NCBI RefSeq assembly: GCF_016865235.1
Contig: NZ_CP064030.1
Location: 1-64,000, forward strand
Direction: 5' to 3'
Length of the DNA: 64,000 bases
DNA from: Dyella caseinilytica
GTDB lineage: Bacteria > Pseudomonadota > Gammaproteobacteria > Xanthomonadales > Rhodanobacteraceae
Below, in pieces: positions 52,326 to 61,422 of this stretch. Below the pieces are notes generated by a model that did not search any database, was not told the origin of the DNA, and saw nothing but the letters and a program-made list of their open reading frames with translations. Every line of letters begins with the position of its first letter. The stretch's first letter is position 1. The translations under genes and the position numbers were made by a program.

Positions 52326-54170
52326 TCAGGGTACCGTCACGGTGGTTGTGCCCAGTACGGGATGGTTCAACGTATTGAGCATGGGCTGGCCTTCTACGAG
52401 CAGATCCAGAACGATCAGCTGATTACCGTGAGGTTTCAGCCATACGCCAGGCACGTACAGCGTTTGTTGCGGGCCGATGCTCCAAGTACGACCCAGCGGA
52501 TGTCCGTTGAGCCAGACAAAGCCCTTGCCCAGACCCTTCGTATCCAGGAAGGTATCGGCCGAAGCATCGCCTGAAACGGGTGCATCGAAGTTACCGCGAT
52601 AGAAACAGGGCGCATGTTGGCATGCCGCGTTGGTGTAATGCAGGGCCTCGCTGTCGTTGAACGGCAGCGAATAAATCTGCCAATCCAGCAAGGGTTGGCC
52701 GTGCAGGGTGACGCCGCCCAAGATGCCCTTGCGCTCCGTGCGCATCTTTTCACCGAAATTGATGCGCCCGTCGTTTTGCACCAACAGATCCAGCGTATCG
52801 CCCTTGGCCAGCTTCACGGGCAGATGGTCCTGCTTCAGCCGGCGATCGAGCGTGCCGATTCGCTTGCCGTTGACGTAGATCTGGGCATAGTCGTGCAGGC
52901 CGTCGATGTGCAACTGGCCGGCAAAGTCAGCGGTCACTCGCTTGCGGTAAAGAATGTCCCCGTAAGCCTGCCCAAGCGCCTCCATGGTCTCAAGTGCATG
53001 CGAAGACGTCGGTGTAGGCAGCGCATCCCATAGCGATACCGATTCATCCAGCTTGATGCCTTTAATCGCCTGGGTCGGCGGCGTTGCGGGTACTGGTGGC
53101 GGAGTCGCGCCGGTCGCCTGGATGATCACCTTGCGCAGCGCGTCGTACTTCGGCGTGGGCCGTCCGCTTTCGTCGAGCGGGCTGTCGTAGTCGTAACTGC
53201 TGACATCGGGTTGATAGCTGTCGTCATCCCAATTGGCGCCATTCATCCAGCCGAACGATGTGCCGCCATGGAACATGTAGAAATTGACGGAGTAGCCTTG
53301 TTGCAGCATCCAGGCCAGCTCGGAGGCGACCAGCTTGGGATCGGATACATGGTGCGGGCCGCCCCAATGATCGAACCAGCCGACCCAGTATTCGCCGGCC
53401 ATGTAGGAGCCGGTGGCCTGCCAGGTATGCAACTGCGCGAATTTCTCGCGCGCATGGCCGACGCCGAAGTTGATCACCTTGAGCAAGTCGGGCAGCGAAC
53501 CCGGCTGTTCGGCACTGTCGGACGTGTAGAACAGCGACGTGTTGAAACCACTGTCGATCAGGCTTTGGCGAATCTGTTCCAGGTAGGCGTTGTCATGGCC
53601 AAAACTGCCGTATTCGTTTTCGACCTGCACCGCGATGATGTTGCCGCCGCGGGCAAGCTGCAGTGGCGCAAGTTCCTGGCCCAGGCGATGCAACCAGCGC
53701 TGCGCGGGTTGCATGAACCTTGGATCGGTACTGCGAACGGGGATGTCGCCGTCCTTCAACAGCCACGCCGGCATGCCGCCAAATTCCCACTCGGAGCACA
53801 CGTAGGGGCCGGGGCGAAGGATGACGTACAGGCCCTCCTGTTGTGCTTCCCGGATGAACTCGGCGACGTCGTTCTGGCCACTGAAATCATAATGGCCGGG
53901 CACCGCTTCATGCGCGTTCCAGAACACGTAGGTGGTGATGGTGTTCAAACCCATCGCCTTGGCCATCTTCAGGCGCGCGCGCCAGTACTCGCGCGGAATG
54001 CGTGAATAGTGCATGTCACCGGCAATGATGCGGAATGGTTTGCCGTTGAACACAAACTGGCCCTGTTCGACGGCAAGCCCGCTTGCTGCAGTAGCCGGTG
54101 CGGCAAGTGCATGGCCAGACAGCAACACACTCAGTCCAATGCCTATCGAAATACTTTTCAACACCTTCAT
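52326..54170 (-). CDS. Beta-galactosidase, GH35, secreted
   Basis: 614 residues with a signal peptide ending near ALAAP (about 27). FRIIAGDMHYSRIPREYWRA is the start of the GH35 barrel. VQVENEYGSFG gives the acid/base Glu186, and MAGEYWVGWFDHWG the nucleophile Glu260. FYMFHGGTSFGWMNGANWD is the conserved barrel end. Jelly-roll domains follow from about residue 400. It removes beta-linked galactose from galactans or xyloglucan-type oligosaccharides. ATG 54170 has AAGGGA upstream. It is the first hydrolase gene after the TonB receptor, same strand, with a stem-loop between them. Confidence 0.95.
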   Translation of the reverse strand: MKVLKSISIGIGLSVLLSGHALAAPATAASGLAVEQGQFVFNGKPFRIIAGDMHYSRIPREYWRARLKMAKAMGLNTITTYVFWNAHEAVPGHYDFSGQNDVAEFIREAQQEGLYVILRPGPYVCSEWEFGGMPAWLLKDGDIPVRSTDPRFMQPAQRWLHRLGQELAPLQLARGGNIIAVQVENEYGSFGHDNAYLEQIRQSLIDSGFNTSLFYTSDSAEQPGSLPDLLKVINFGVGHAREKFAQLHTWQATGSYMAGEYWVGWFDHWGGPHHVSDPKLVASELAWMLQQGYSVNFYMFHGGTSFGWMNGANWDDDSYQPDVSSYDYDSPLDESGRPTPKYDALRKVIIQATGATPPPVPATPPTQAIKGIKLDESVSLWDALPTPTSSHALETMEALGQAYGDILYRKRVTADFAGQLHIDGLHDYAQIYVNGKRIGTLDRRLKQDHLPVKLAKGDTLDLLVQNDGRINFGEKMRTERKGILGGVTLHGQPLLDWQIYSLPFNDSEALHYTNAACQHAPCFYRGNFDAPVSGDASADTFLDTKGLGKGFVWLNGHPLGRTWSIGPQQTLYVPGVWLKPHGNQLIVLDLLVEGQPMLNTLNHPVLGTTTVTVP

Positions 54171-54217
54171 CGAAATCCCTTGCATTGAGCAGCCGATGTG
54201 TCGGCATTCAATCGATA

Positions 54218-54240
54218 CGTCCGGCAAGTCATACCGGACG
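54218..54240 (-). other. Stem-loop between receptor and beta-galactosidase genes
   Basis: CGTCCGG (54218-54224) and CCGGACG (54234-54240) are perfect complements with a 9-base loop. It may cut read-through from the receptor gene or act as a regulator site for the hydrolase genes. Confidence 0.45.
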
Positions 54241-54280
54241 TTAATCGTGCGTGGAACAGGTCCTTATCCAACGACGTAAC

Positions 54281-57163
54281 TCAGAAAGTGCCACGAACAC
54301 CGACGGTATACACCGTGCCATCCGCCTCCGCGTAGAGGAAGCGATTGGGATAAACGGAGTAATCGTAAAGGTGCGACTGGGTCAGGTTGGTGCCGGATAC
54401 GAACAGCGAAACGTGATTGTTGAGCCTGTAGCTGGCGCTCAGATCCAGTTCGCCGTAGTCCGTCCGGGTGACCGGCTGTGCGCCTGATCCGTAGGCAATG
54501 CTCTCCAGATATTTTCCGCGCCAGTTGTAGGCCAGGCGCACCTGCCAGCGTCCTTTTTCATAGTAGCCACTGAGATTGGCCGAATCGCCGATGCCCGGGA
54601 CGGCGAATTTGCCGGACGTGCTGATCGTGCTGGGACTCAGGTCCGCGCTGCTTTTGACGTGGGTGTAATTGAAGGCCATGCCCAGGCCATCGAACGGTGC
54701 CGGCAGCAGTTTGGCGAACTGATAATTGAAGGTCAGTTCTTCGCCGTAGATGTTGGCCGAGTTCAAATTGATCGGCTCGCTCAGCGACCAGGTCTGGCCG
54801 AGGAAATCCACCGGCGTACTGACGATCGTGCTGAAGTTGCTGACCTTCTTGTAGAAGGTTTCAACCGACAGATAGCTGACGTCGTTGATGTACCACTCCA
54901 GGCCCGTGTCGTAGTTGAGCGACGTATAGGGCTGGAGATTGGGATTGCCCTGGGTGATCGTCAGCGATTCCGGGCGCGTGCCGAAGCTCTTGTTGTAATA
55001 CAGGTTGTTCAGCTCAGGTGGCGTGAGGGTCTTGGAAAGCGCAAGGCGGTAAATGAGATTGTCGAGCAGGTTGAGCTTGAAGTTCATCGACGGCAACCAC
55101 TTGTGATAGCCACCGTAAGCGGTTTGCGGTTGCAGCGGTCCGTAGGCCACCTGGCTGGCGCTGCTGTCGTTAGGGTCGACGTAGTAGCTGATCGGATTCT
55201 GGAAGATGGCCTGCGATTCCGAGTCGACGTGCACGTAGCGCGCACCGACATCCAGCGTCCAGGGCTTCTCCCACATCGTGCCTTCGAACACCGCTTTGGC
55301 GAATGCAGCCTTGTCGGTCTCTTCCACCTCGTTGAAGCTGCCGGGATTGACCTGCGGCCGCAGGCTTCCATATTGGGCAAGAGCAGCAAGCAGCGCCGCG
55401 CGCTTATCCGGCGTCAATTGGTTGTACGCCGCCGGGGTGGCTAGCCAATTGAAATAGGCGATAGGGTTATATTGAATCCATTGGCTCGGCAGTCCGGGCT
55501 GCGACACACCGCTGATCGGTGCAGGCGGCGTGTAGACGTAAGCGCCAACCGCACTGGCAGGAACGGATACGGCATAGCCGCAGTACGCATTGCAGAGGAT
55601 GCTTTCTGGCGTGACCCACTGCACCGATTTGTTGTATTGCCGGTTTTCCTGCACACCGAATTCAAGTGTGGACAACGCGCCGCTGTCAAAACTCTTGCTT
55701 AAATTCAGCTGGTACTGGGTGATGCCATCTGTGACGTTGTTCGATTGGCCGCCCCAGCTGCAGCAATGTGCATACAGATCATCCAGATTGGTGGTCGATA
55801 TGATGTTGGTGTAACTGGGTGGTTCGTTGTCGCCGTTGTTGGTCCAGGTCGGATTGGTGCCGTAATTTCGCGCACCGATCACCGTGAAATAGCTTTGCGG
55901 GCTTTCCTTGTCCCAGGCTTTGGAGTTGGATACGTCCAAGCTGATCACGGTTGACGGATCGAGGTCGAAAGCGAGATTCAACCCGTTCTGTATCATTATT
56001 TCATTGCTTGGGTTGTAGTCGACGACATAGTCATTGGACATCACACCGCTGTCCTTTCGCACGTAGTTCAAGACGGTGTTGTTGGCATCCGTGGTCAGTG
56101 ACTGGATGTCACTGGCATTGCCGTACTCACCGAATTCGTGCTCCAAGGGATCGACGCGATAGCCCGCATACAAGGTGTCGAACTTGACGGTCAAACGATC
56201 GATCGGGCGCCAATCGATCGCGCCGCTGAAACTCTTGCGGGTGCGTTCTTCAACAACCACGTTGTTAGCCAGCGTCTCAGGGATGGCGACGTGTGTGTAA
56301 TTGGGATTGCTCAATCCGGAAAGCTGGGAAATGTTCTGGTTGGCGTACCAAGAATTCGCCTGCGTGTTTATCTGGGTATCGTCGCGCTTGTAGTACTGCA
56401 CGGAGGCGAGCCAGCCGAAGGTATGGTCCGAATTGGTCCAGCCGGTGAGGCCCGACACCTTGGGCGTGGTCTTGCCGGCCCAGCTGCCGGTCAGATTGGC
56501 GTTGACGCCAGCGGCGCTGCCGGTCGCGTGATAGCCGTTGAAGTCCAGCGGGCGCGCGGTTTGAATATCCACCACGCCACCGATATCCACTTCGGGGATG
56601 TCGGCCGAAGATGTCTTGTTGACCTGCGCGACGCTGATGATGTCCGCTGGAAGCACGTCGAAATCGAACGCGCGTGTACCGGAAGCCGTAGCCATCTGGC
56701 GACCGTTGATCGTCACGGCGACGAAATCGGGGCCGAAACCGCGGATGGCGATCTGGCTGGATTCGCCGCCGCTTCGATCCACTGACACGCCGGGCACGCG
56801 CTGCAAGGCGTCGGCGACATTGGGATCAGGGAATTTGCCGGTTTCTTCGGCGGAAATCGAATCGACGACGTTGACAGCGTCCTGCTTGATCGACTGCGCC
56901 TTGCGGATCGCGGCGAGCTGGCCGGTGACGCTGACTCCGCTCAGGTCGGTCACTTTCTTGTCGTTGGTATTTTTCTTGCCATCGGCCGTCTGGCCATTTC
57001 CGGCAGGGGCACTCTGGGTTGATGATGCCGATGCGGAAGTGCCGGCGGCTGATGCTGCCGGGCTTGTCTGGGCGAGTCCCTGTGCGCTGTAACCAAGCAG
57101 GCAGGCGCCCCCCAACATTGCTAGCGCCTGATACACAGAGAACGTCAATTTATTTCGTTGCAT
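54281..57163 (-). CDS. TonB-dependent outer-membrane receptor
   Basis: 960 residues. The signal peptide ends near GLAQ (about 32), then a Ser/Ala/Thr-rich linker (33-65). The plug domain (about 75-220) has VPGVSVDRSGGESSQIAIRG and VAVTINGRQM, and the barrel ends in GVRGTF with the terminal Phe needed for outer-membrane insertion. It belongs to the large TonB receptor group of Xanthomonad sugar-uptake loci. Its place upstream of two galactosidases suggests import of galactose-containing oligosaccharides, powered by TonB/ExbB/ExbD encoded elsewhere. An inverted repeat lies about 230 bases upstream of its start, near the divergent epimerase gene. Confidence 0.93.
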   Translation of the reverse strand: MQRNKLTFSVYQALAMLGGACLLGYSAQGLAQTSPAASAAGTSASASSTQSAPAGNGQTADGKKNTNDKKVTDLSGVSVTGQLAAIRKAQSIKQDAVNVVDSISAEETGKFPDPNVADALQRVPGVSVDRSGGESSQIAIRGFGPDFVAVTINGRQMATASGTRAFDFDVLPADIISVAQVNKTSSADIPEVDIGGVVDIQTARPLDFNGYHATGSAAGVNANLTGSWAGKTTPKVSGLTGWTNSDHTFGWLASVQYYKRDDTQINTQANSWYANQNISQLSGLSNPNYTHVAIPETLANNVVVEERTRKSFSGAIDWRPIDRLTVKFDTLYAGYRVDPLEHEFGEYGNASDIQSLTTDANNTVLNYVRKDSGVMSNDYVVDYNPSNEIMIQNGLNLAFDLDPSTVISLDVSNSKAWDKESPQSYFTVIGARNYGTNPTWTNNGDNEPPSYTNIISTTNLDDLYAHCCSWGGQSNNVTDGITQYQLNLSKSFDSGALSTLEFGVQENRQYNKSVQWVTPESILCNAYCGYAVSVPASAVGAYVYTPPAPISGVSQPGLPSQWIQYNPIAYFNWLATPAAYNQLTPDKRAALLAALAQYGSLRPQVNPGSFNEVEETDKAAFAKAVFEGTMWEKPWTLDVGARYVHVDSESQAIFQNPISYYVDPNDSSASQVAYGPLQPQTAYGGYHKWLPSMNFKLNLLDNLIYRLALSKTLTPPELNNLYYNKSFGTRPESLTITQGNPNLQPYTSLNYDTGLEWYINDVSYLSVETFYKKVSNFSTIVSTPVDFLGQTWSLSEPINLNSANIYGEELTFNYQFAKLLPAPFDGLGMAFNYTHVKSSADLSPSTISTSGKFAVPGIGDSANLSGYYEKGRWQVRLAYNWRGKYLESIAYGSGAQPVTRTDYGELDLSASYRLNNHVSLFVSGTNLTQSHLYDYSVYPNRFLYAEADGTVYTVGVRGTF

Positions 57164-57704
57164 GGATTGCCCCTGGATGCGTAATGCTTATAGACATGTA
57201 CGTCACGACAACCATGGCACCGTGCGGCGCCATATCGATTTGCTTCGATTGAGTCACGCCTACCCCGTCAGTCGCGCGGCTCAAGTGCCACCCTCTCCCG
57301 GTGGCCATTCGTAAACCGTGTTCTGAAGCAACCCGAAGAGAAGAGTCAGTCGGCTTTGCCGACGCTCCGGATGGTTCCCCAGCCTTGCTCATCCAATAGT
57401 AGTATTATTGGATAATAATATTCTCGTACGAGACGACAAGCTGCAGCGCAGCATTGATTCGTCCCTCGGTATGTCAGATCAGCGCGATGACGACGCGCTC
57501 ACATTGAGCGACTCGGACACGCTTGGATGACGCATCATCCTGTCGTGGCACTTGCGTGGCAGCTTGAACCTGAGACCGCGGGCATATGAACATACCGATC
57601 TCGGCATGGTTGCAATGATGTTCACTGCCATCATCATCACGTCTGGTTTTCAAATTCGTGCAGCCTTTTGGCTTCATGCTTGGTCTTTTAGGGGATGCAT
57701 TTAG
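57164..57704. other. Divergent promoter region of receptor and epimerase genes
   Basis: No gene is supported in this 541-base gap. It contains an AT-rich core (57390-57432) with an inverted repeat and a CTCGTACGAG palindrome (57423-57432), probably serving both the TonB receptor and the secreted epimerase. Confidence 0.5.
57391..57413. promoter_or_regulatory. Inverted repeat upstream of the TonB receptor
   Basis: ATCCAATA (57391-57398) and TATTGGAT (57406-57413) pair perfectly over a 7-base spacer. Inside is TAGTAGTATTA, matching the TNGTANNATTA seen upstream of the dgo operon. A FadR-type regulator from the locus is the likely binder. Confidence 0.6.
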
Positions 57705-58859
57705 ATGAAGCGCACTGTTCTGTCGGGTTCTTTCTGTATGGTCATGACGGTGTTGCCCGCGGCCAGCGTGCAGGCAGCCCAGGCCACCCGTGCATCGTTT
57801 GGCCATACGGCCGACGGCCAGGATGTCGAGATCGTGACATTGACCAACGACCGCGGACTGCAGGCGCGGGTGATGAGCTACGGCGCTTCGCTGCAATCCC
57901 TGCTGGTGCCGGACCGCAACGGCAAGCTTGCCGACATCGTGCTCGGCTACGACGCTTTGCAAGGCTATCTGGATCATCGGCAGTACTTCGGCGCCACGGT
58001 TGGCCGCTATGCAAATCGCATCGCGCACGGCAAGTTCACGCTGGATGGCAAGAACTACAGCCTGACGCTCAACGACGGGCCGAATTCACTGCACGGTGGC
58101 GCCAAGGGCCTGGATATGCAGGTCTGGAAAGTGACCGACGTCAAACAGGGGCCCAATGCGAGCGTGACCCTGGAATACGTGAGTCCCGATGGCGATCAGG
58201 GATATCCCGGTACGTTGACGGTCAAGGCGACCTACACCTTGAGCAACGACAACGAGCTCAAGATTGCCTACGTTGCCACCACTGACAAGCCGACCATCGT
58301 CAATCTTTCCAATCACACCTATTGGAACCTTGCCGGCGAAGGCAGCGGCACCGCGATGGACCAGGTGCTGACGATTCCTGGTAATGCCATCACCACGGTG
58401 GATGCGCAATCGATACCGGACGGGCACGTCGTACCGGTAGCAGGAACGCCCTACGATTTCCGCGTGGGTAAACCGATTGGCCGTGATATCGGCGATGGTC
58501 ATTCGCAGCAACTGCTCTTCGGCCATGGCTACGACATGAATTGGGTGCTCAGCCACAAGGAAATCGAGGCGCGCATGGTGGCGCGCGTGATGGATCCGCA
58601 TTCCGGGCGTGTGATGAGTCTGTGGTCGAGCAAGCCGGGCCTGCAGTTCTACTCAGGCAACTTCCTCGATGGCACCACTGTCGGCAAGGATCACCATATT
58701 TATCGTCAGGGCGACGCCTTCGTGCTGGAGCCGCAACTGTTTCCGGATACGCCCAATCATCCGGATTTCGGTTCCGCGCGACTGGCGCCCGGCGAGACGT
58801 ATAGAAACACCATCGTCTACCGCTTCGGCACCGACAGCGGGCGCAATGACATCAAGTGA
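57705..58859 (+). CDS. galM: Aldose 1-epimerase (mutarotase), secreted
   Basis: 384 residues with a signal peptide (to about residue 24, ending VQAA). GRYANRIAHGKFTLDG is the GalM substrate-binding Asn-Arg block, and NDGPNSLHGGAKGLD carries one His. NLSNHTYWNLAGEGSG has the catalytic His, and GLQFYSGNFLDGT plus FVLEPQLFPDTPNHPDF the catalytic Glu. It interconverts alpha and beta anomers of galactose or glucose, here in the periplasm after hydrolysis. GGGGA precedes ATG 57705. Divergent from the TonB receptor and convergent with the second FadR-type regulator. Confidence 0.95.
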   Translation: MKRTVLSGSFCMVMTVLPAASVQAAQATRASFGHTADGQDVEIVTLTNDRGLQARVMSYGASLQSLLVPDRNGKLADIVLGYDALQGYLDHRQYFGATVGRYANRIAHGKFTLDGKNYSLTLNDGPNSLHGGAKGLDMQVWKVTDVKQGPNASVTLEYVSPDGDQGYPGTLTVKATYTLSNDNELKIAYVATTDKPTIVNLSNHTYWNLAGEGSGTAMDQVLTIPGNAITTVDAQSIPDGHVVPVAGTPYDFRVGKPIGRDIGDGHSQQLLFGHGYDMNWVLSHKEIEARMVARVMDPHSGRVMSLWSSKPGLQFYSGNFLDGTTVGKDHHIYRQGDAFVLEPQLFPDTPNHPDFGSARLAPGETYRNTIVYRFGTDSGRNDIK

Positions 58860-58941
58860 GCGCCGAGGTGCTGCGCCTATCAGTTGAGGCCGTCTCGTGT
58901 GCACGTCATGCTCAAGCGTCATGGTGGCGTGCGGGACATCC

Positions 58942-59736
58942 TCAGCGCGCTTTGTTACTCCGTCGCTTATGGCTCAAATTCGCCCGCGTATCTACAATCA
59001 CCTTCAGCATGGCCTTCTGCGCAGCGGCTGCATCCTTGTCGCGGATCGCAGACAGCACCATGCGATGTTGCGGCAAGGAATATTTGAAATTGCTTGCCGT
59101 GTGCGCTGACATGGTGAAGTAGCTGCTGAGCGCCGACTCGATCACCGAAAACAGCGAGATCAGCAGTTCGTTCTGGGTGGCAGCGAGAATGGCTTCGTGA
59201 AAATCCAGATCGGCGCTGGTCCAGGATTCCGGATCGGGCGCCGCTTCCATGGCATCGAAGGCCGCTTGCATCCGCTTGAGCTGGACCGCCGTGCGATGGC
59301 GTGCTGCGCTGGCCGCGGCCGCCGGTTCGATGATCTCGCGCATTTCGGAAAGTTTTTCGACGAAATCCATGGTGGGCATGGAGCTGCAACGCCAGGCCAG
59401 TACATCGGCATCCAGCTGGCTCCAGAATCGTGCATCGCGCACCCGCGTGCCGACCTTCGGTCGCGCCTCCACCAAACCTTTGGCCGAAAGGACTTTCATC
59501 GCTTCGCGCAGCGACGTGCGGCTGACTTCCATCTCTTCGGCCATGCTTGCTTCGGGAGGCAGCACTTCGCCCGGCTTCAATTCCCCACTGACAATGCGCT
59601 GGCCCAGAAGCTGGACGACATGCCCATGCAGATTGCGAGCCGTCATCGGCCCAACGCCATTGCGAACCCGTCGTGCGAGCACGGAACGCACGGGCTTCAC
59701 GCCATCGTCATCCCGACCGCCTCGAAAAGATGCCAT
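58942..59736 (-). CDS. FadR-type GntR regulator, paralogue of DgoR
   Basis: 264 residues. VLPPEASMAEEMEVSRTSLR, then KVLSAKGLVEARPKVGTRVR, is the winged helix-turn-helix. DFHEAILAATQNELLISLFS and the closing YSLPQHRMVLSAIRDKD form the FCD domain. The match to the regulator at 48911-49624 is close and colinear (both read LDADVLAWRC, SMPT and EMREI), so they look like duplicates. This copy has about 30 extra basic N-terminal residues; ATG 59736 with GGAG upstream is preferred, though an internal ATG at 59646 would match the paralogue's length better. It probably senses a related sugar acid. Confidence 0.9.
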   Translation of the reverse strand: MASFRGGRDDDGVKPVRSVLARRVRNGVGPMTARNLHGHVVQLLGQRIVSGELKPGEVLPPEASMAEEMEVSRTSLREAMKVLSAKGLVEARPKVGTRVRDARFWSQLDADVLAWRCSSMPTMDFVEKLSEMREIIEPAAAASAARHRTAVQLKRMQAAFDAMEAAPDPESWTSADLDFHEAILAATQNELLISLFSVIESALSSYFTMSAHTASNFKYSLPQHRMVLSAIRDKDAAAAQKAMLKVIVDTRANLSHKRRSNKAR

Positions 59737-60192
59737 CCCGTTGATCTCCTGCTGATTTCCATACCCACACGGCGAGCCAGACCGGCAAGTCGCATTGCCC
59801 ATTCACGGCCTTATATAAAGCCGTTTGCCGCATGGCGACCCCGTCTGTGAGTCATGATGCCATGAATCCCGTTGGGCGACTTTTCTGCCGGGCGAGGTCA
59901 GTTTCACCCTGCCTGCGTTGTGATGGGGCGTCTGGGTCTGATTTCAGCCACTGAGTGAGGAGTTGAAGTTGGCGCATGGGCCGTCCGCGCCGCATGCGAG
60001 GTCGTGCGTCCCGACACGAAGAGGTCAGTAGGGGCCAGCGAGATGCCGACCGTTCGGCGATCGCGACGAGCGGCCGGACGCCATGGTTCCGGCAGGGAGC
60101 ACCGAGCGGATCAGTTCTGCTTGATAGTCCACCGGCGCGACGCATGCCAACACGTCAGCGTTCGATCAGGCGAGGTCAGGACGGGATTTGAA
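59737..60192. other. Gene-free stretch upstream of the second FadR-type regulator
   Basis: GC-rich and without a credible gene. The GGGCGAGGTCAG stretch at 59891 recurs as AGGCGAGGTCAG at 60169, a hint of decayed repeated DNA. Short frames here are Arg/Pro-rich and unsupported. No promoter elements were clear. Confidence 0.4.
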
Positions 60193-60230
60193 TAAAAACC
60201 GGCGGCGCCTTGCGCAAGAACGCAGGGCGC
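60191..60230 (-). terminator. Rho-independent terminator of the MipA unit
   Basis: On the minus strand, GCGCCCTGCG (60230-60221) pairs with CGCAAGGCGC (60214-60205) with one wobble, and TTTTTATT follows a few bases on (60198-60191). It ends the transcript of the two minus-strand genes to its right. Confidence 0.75.
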
Positions 60231-60244
60231 GGCTTTTCATCTCG

Positions 60245-60487
60245 TCAATGCAGGCGGGCCAACAGATCAGGTTGCTGGGGCAACAACTTTTTCGACGCCT
60301 CATCGTGCAAGGCCGCTTCCAGCAAACTGATGACCTGTTCACCCTGATCGGCGAAGACCAGTTCCAACGCTGTATGTCCGCCCAAGGTTTCGATATGGGT
60401 GTGAAACAGCCAGTCCCAAATCAACTTGCGATCGGGTTCCAGCTGCGCGGCCAAATTGAAGATGCGGCGGATGATGCCTTGGCTCAT
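60245..60487 (-). CDS. Small protein with DUF2384-like (MbcA/ParS) domain
   Basis: 80 residues. DWLFHTHIETLGGHTALELV, then GEQVISLLEAAL, resembles the antitoxin MbcA/ParS toxin-binding domain (DUF2384), where WL, GG and a closing LL helix are conserved. No RES-type toxin gene is beside it, so a toxin-antitoxin role is doubtful. A single ankyrin-like repeat is the other reading (GGHTALEL). It starts 17 bases after the MipA-type gene on the same strand and shares its terminator, so the two are cotranscribed. Confidence 0.5.
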   Translation of the reverse strand: MSQGIIRRIFNLAAQLEPDRKLIWDWLFHTHIETLGGHTALELVFADQGEQVISLLEAALHDEASKKLLPQQPDLLARLH

Positions 60488-60504
60488 GGCTCGGAACTCT
60501 TGGT

Positions 60505-61281
60505 TCAGAAGATATAGCTCAGCGAGACGAAGTAACTTTCGGTGTGATCGGTGTCGACCATCGGGCTGTCTTTCACGGCATTTGGCAGAACCGTGTAACG
60601 GATACCCGCCATGGTCAGCCAGGATTGCGAAAGCTTGAAAATGGCGGTGATGCCGAAGTAGGGCGAGGAGCCGCCGCCGGCGTGATAGAAGGGCAATCCG
60701 CTACGGAATGCATCGCTGCCGCTGATCCCGTAGTAATAATTATTGATCGCGCTGGTGTTATACGTGACCCCCGCTGTCGGCGTCAGCGTCAGGCGGCCTT
60801 CTTTGATCGGGTAGCTGTAATTGGCGTCGAACACTTCACCGCCGCCATGGCCCGTGAATTCTTTTTGCGCGCTGGCCTGCAGCACGCCCCAGTCGGCGCT
60901 GTGTTTCCACGCCGCACCGGCAAGGCCGGAAATGTCGCGGTCGGAAAGTTGGCGCAGACGTGGATTGTCGGTGTCGTCGTGCTGAAAGCGATTGCCCAGT
61001 GGCGAGGCGATGATGGAAAACTCATCCGAACCGGTGTTGATCAGGCGGAAGCCCAAGGTGGCACCACGCACGTAGAACGACTTGCCTTCGTAATTGACCA
61101 GCGGCAGTGGCCAAGCCTTGTTGTTGTAATCGCGATAGGGGCTGGGGCTCCAGAAGGCGCCGATACCGAGCGTCCAGGTGCTGTTTTGCGCAGAAGTGGA
61201 CTGCGCCATGGCTGCCGTGCTGAAAACCGTGCAGATCGAAGCCGCCGTCAGGCTGGCGAAACACAATGAAACTTTTGGCAT
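60505..61281 (-). CDS. MipA/OmpV family outer-membrane protein
   Basis: 258 residues. MPKVSLCFASLTAASICTVFSTAAMAQ is a signal peptide. The mature part is beta-strand-rich with alternating aromatic residues (LGIGAFWSPSPYRDYNNKAW, then GVTYNTSAINNYYYGISGSD) and ends SLSYIF with a terminal Phe. These are marks of the MipA/OmpV barrels, which scaffold peptidoglycan synthesis or respond to antibiotics and osmolarity. ATG 61281 gives the signal peptide; no strong ribosome binding site precedes it. Divergent from an OmpR-type response regulator, which probably controls it. Confidence 0.9.
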   Translation of the reverse strand: MPKVSLCFASLTAASICTVFSTAAMAQSTSAQNSTWTLGIGAFWSPSPYRDYNNKAWPLPLVNYEGKSFYVRGATLGFRLINTGSDEFSIIASPLGNRFQHDDTDNPRLRQLSDRDISGLAGAAWKHSADWGVLQASAQKEFTGHGGGEVFDANYSYPIKEGRLTLTPTAGVTYNTSAINNYYYGISGSDAFRSGLPFYHAGGGSSPYFGITAIFKLSQSWLTMAGIRYTVLPNAVKDSPMVDTDHTESYFVSLSYIF

Positions 61282-61422
61282 GGGGATGCAGGGGAAGGGT
61301 AGTTTAAACGGTGCCCATGCTGTGGAACGCACATTGCCCCAACATTGCGTCGGCCCATGCAGGGTGGATGCTAAAGTCGGTTTTTGCCGCAGCTAAGGGG
61401 TGCCAGGAGTACCCGATTCATC

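Noticed and set aside
57474..58028. A 184-codon minus-strand frame overlapping the start of galM
   Set aside because: It is antisense to a well-supported secreted epimerase and has no coding signature of its own.
59852..60145. A 97-codon minus-strand frame upstream of the second FadR-type regulator
   Set aside because: Arg/Pro-rich, no start signal, no family resemblance.
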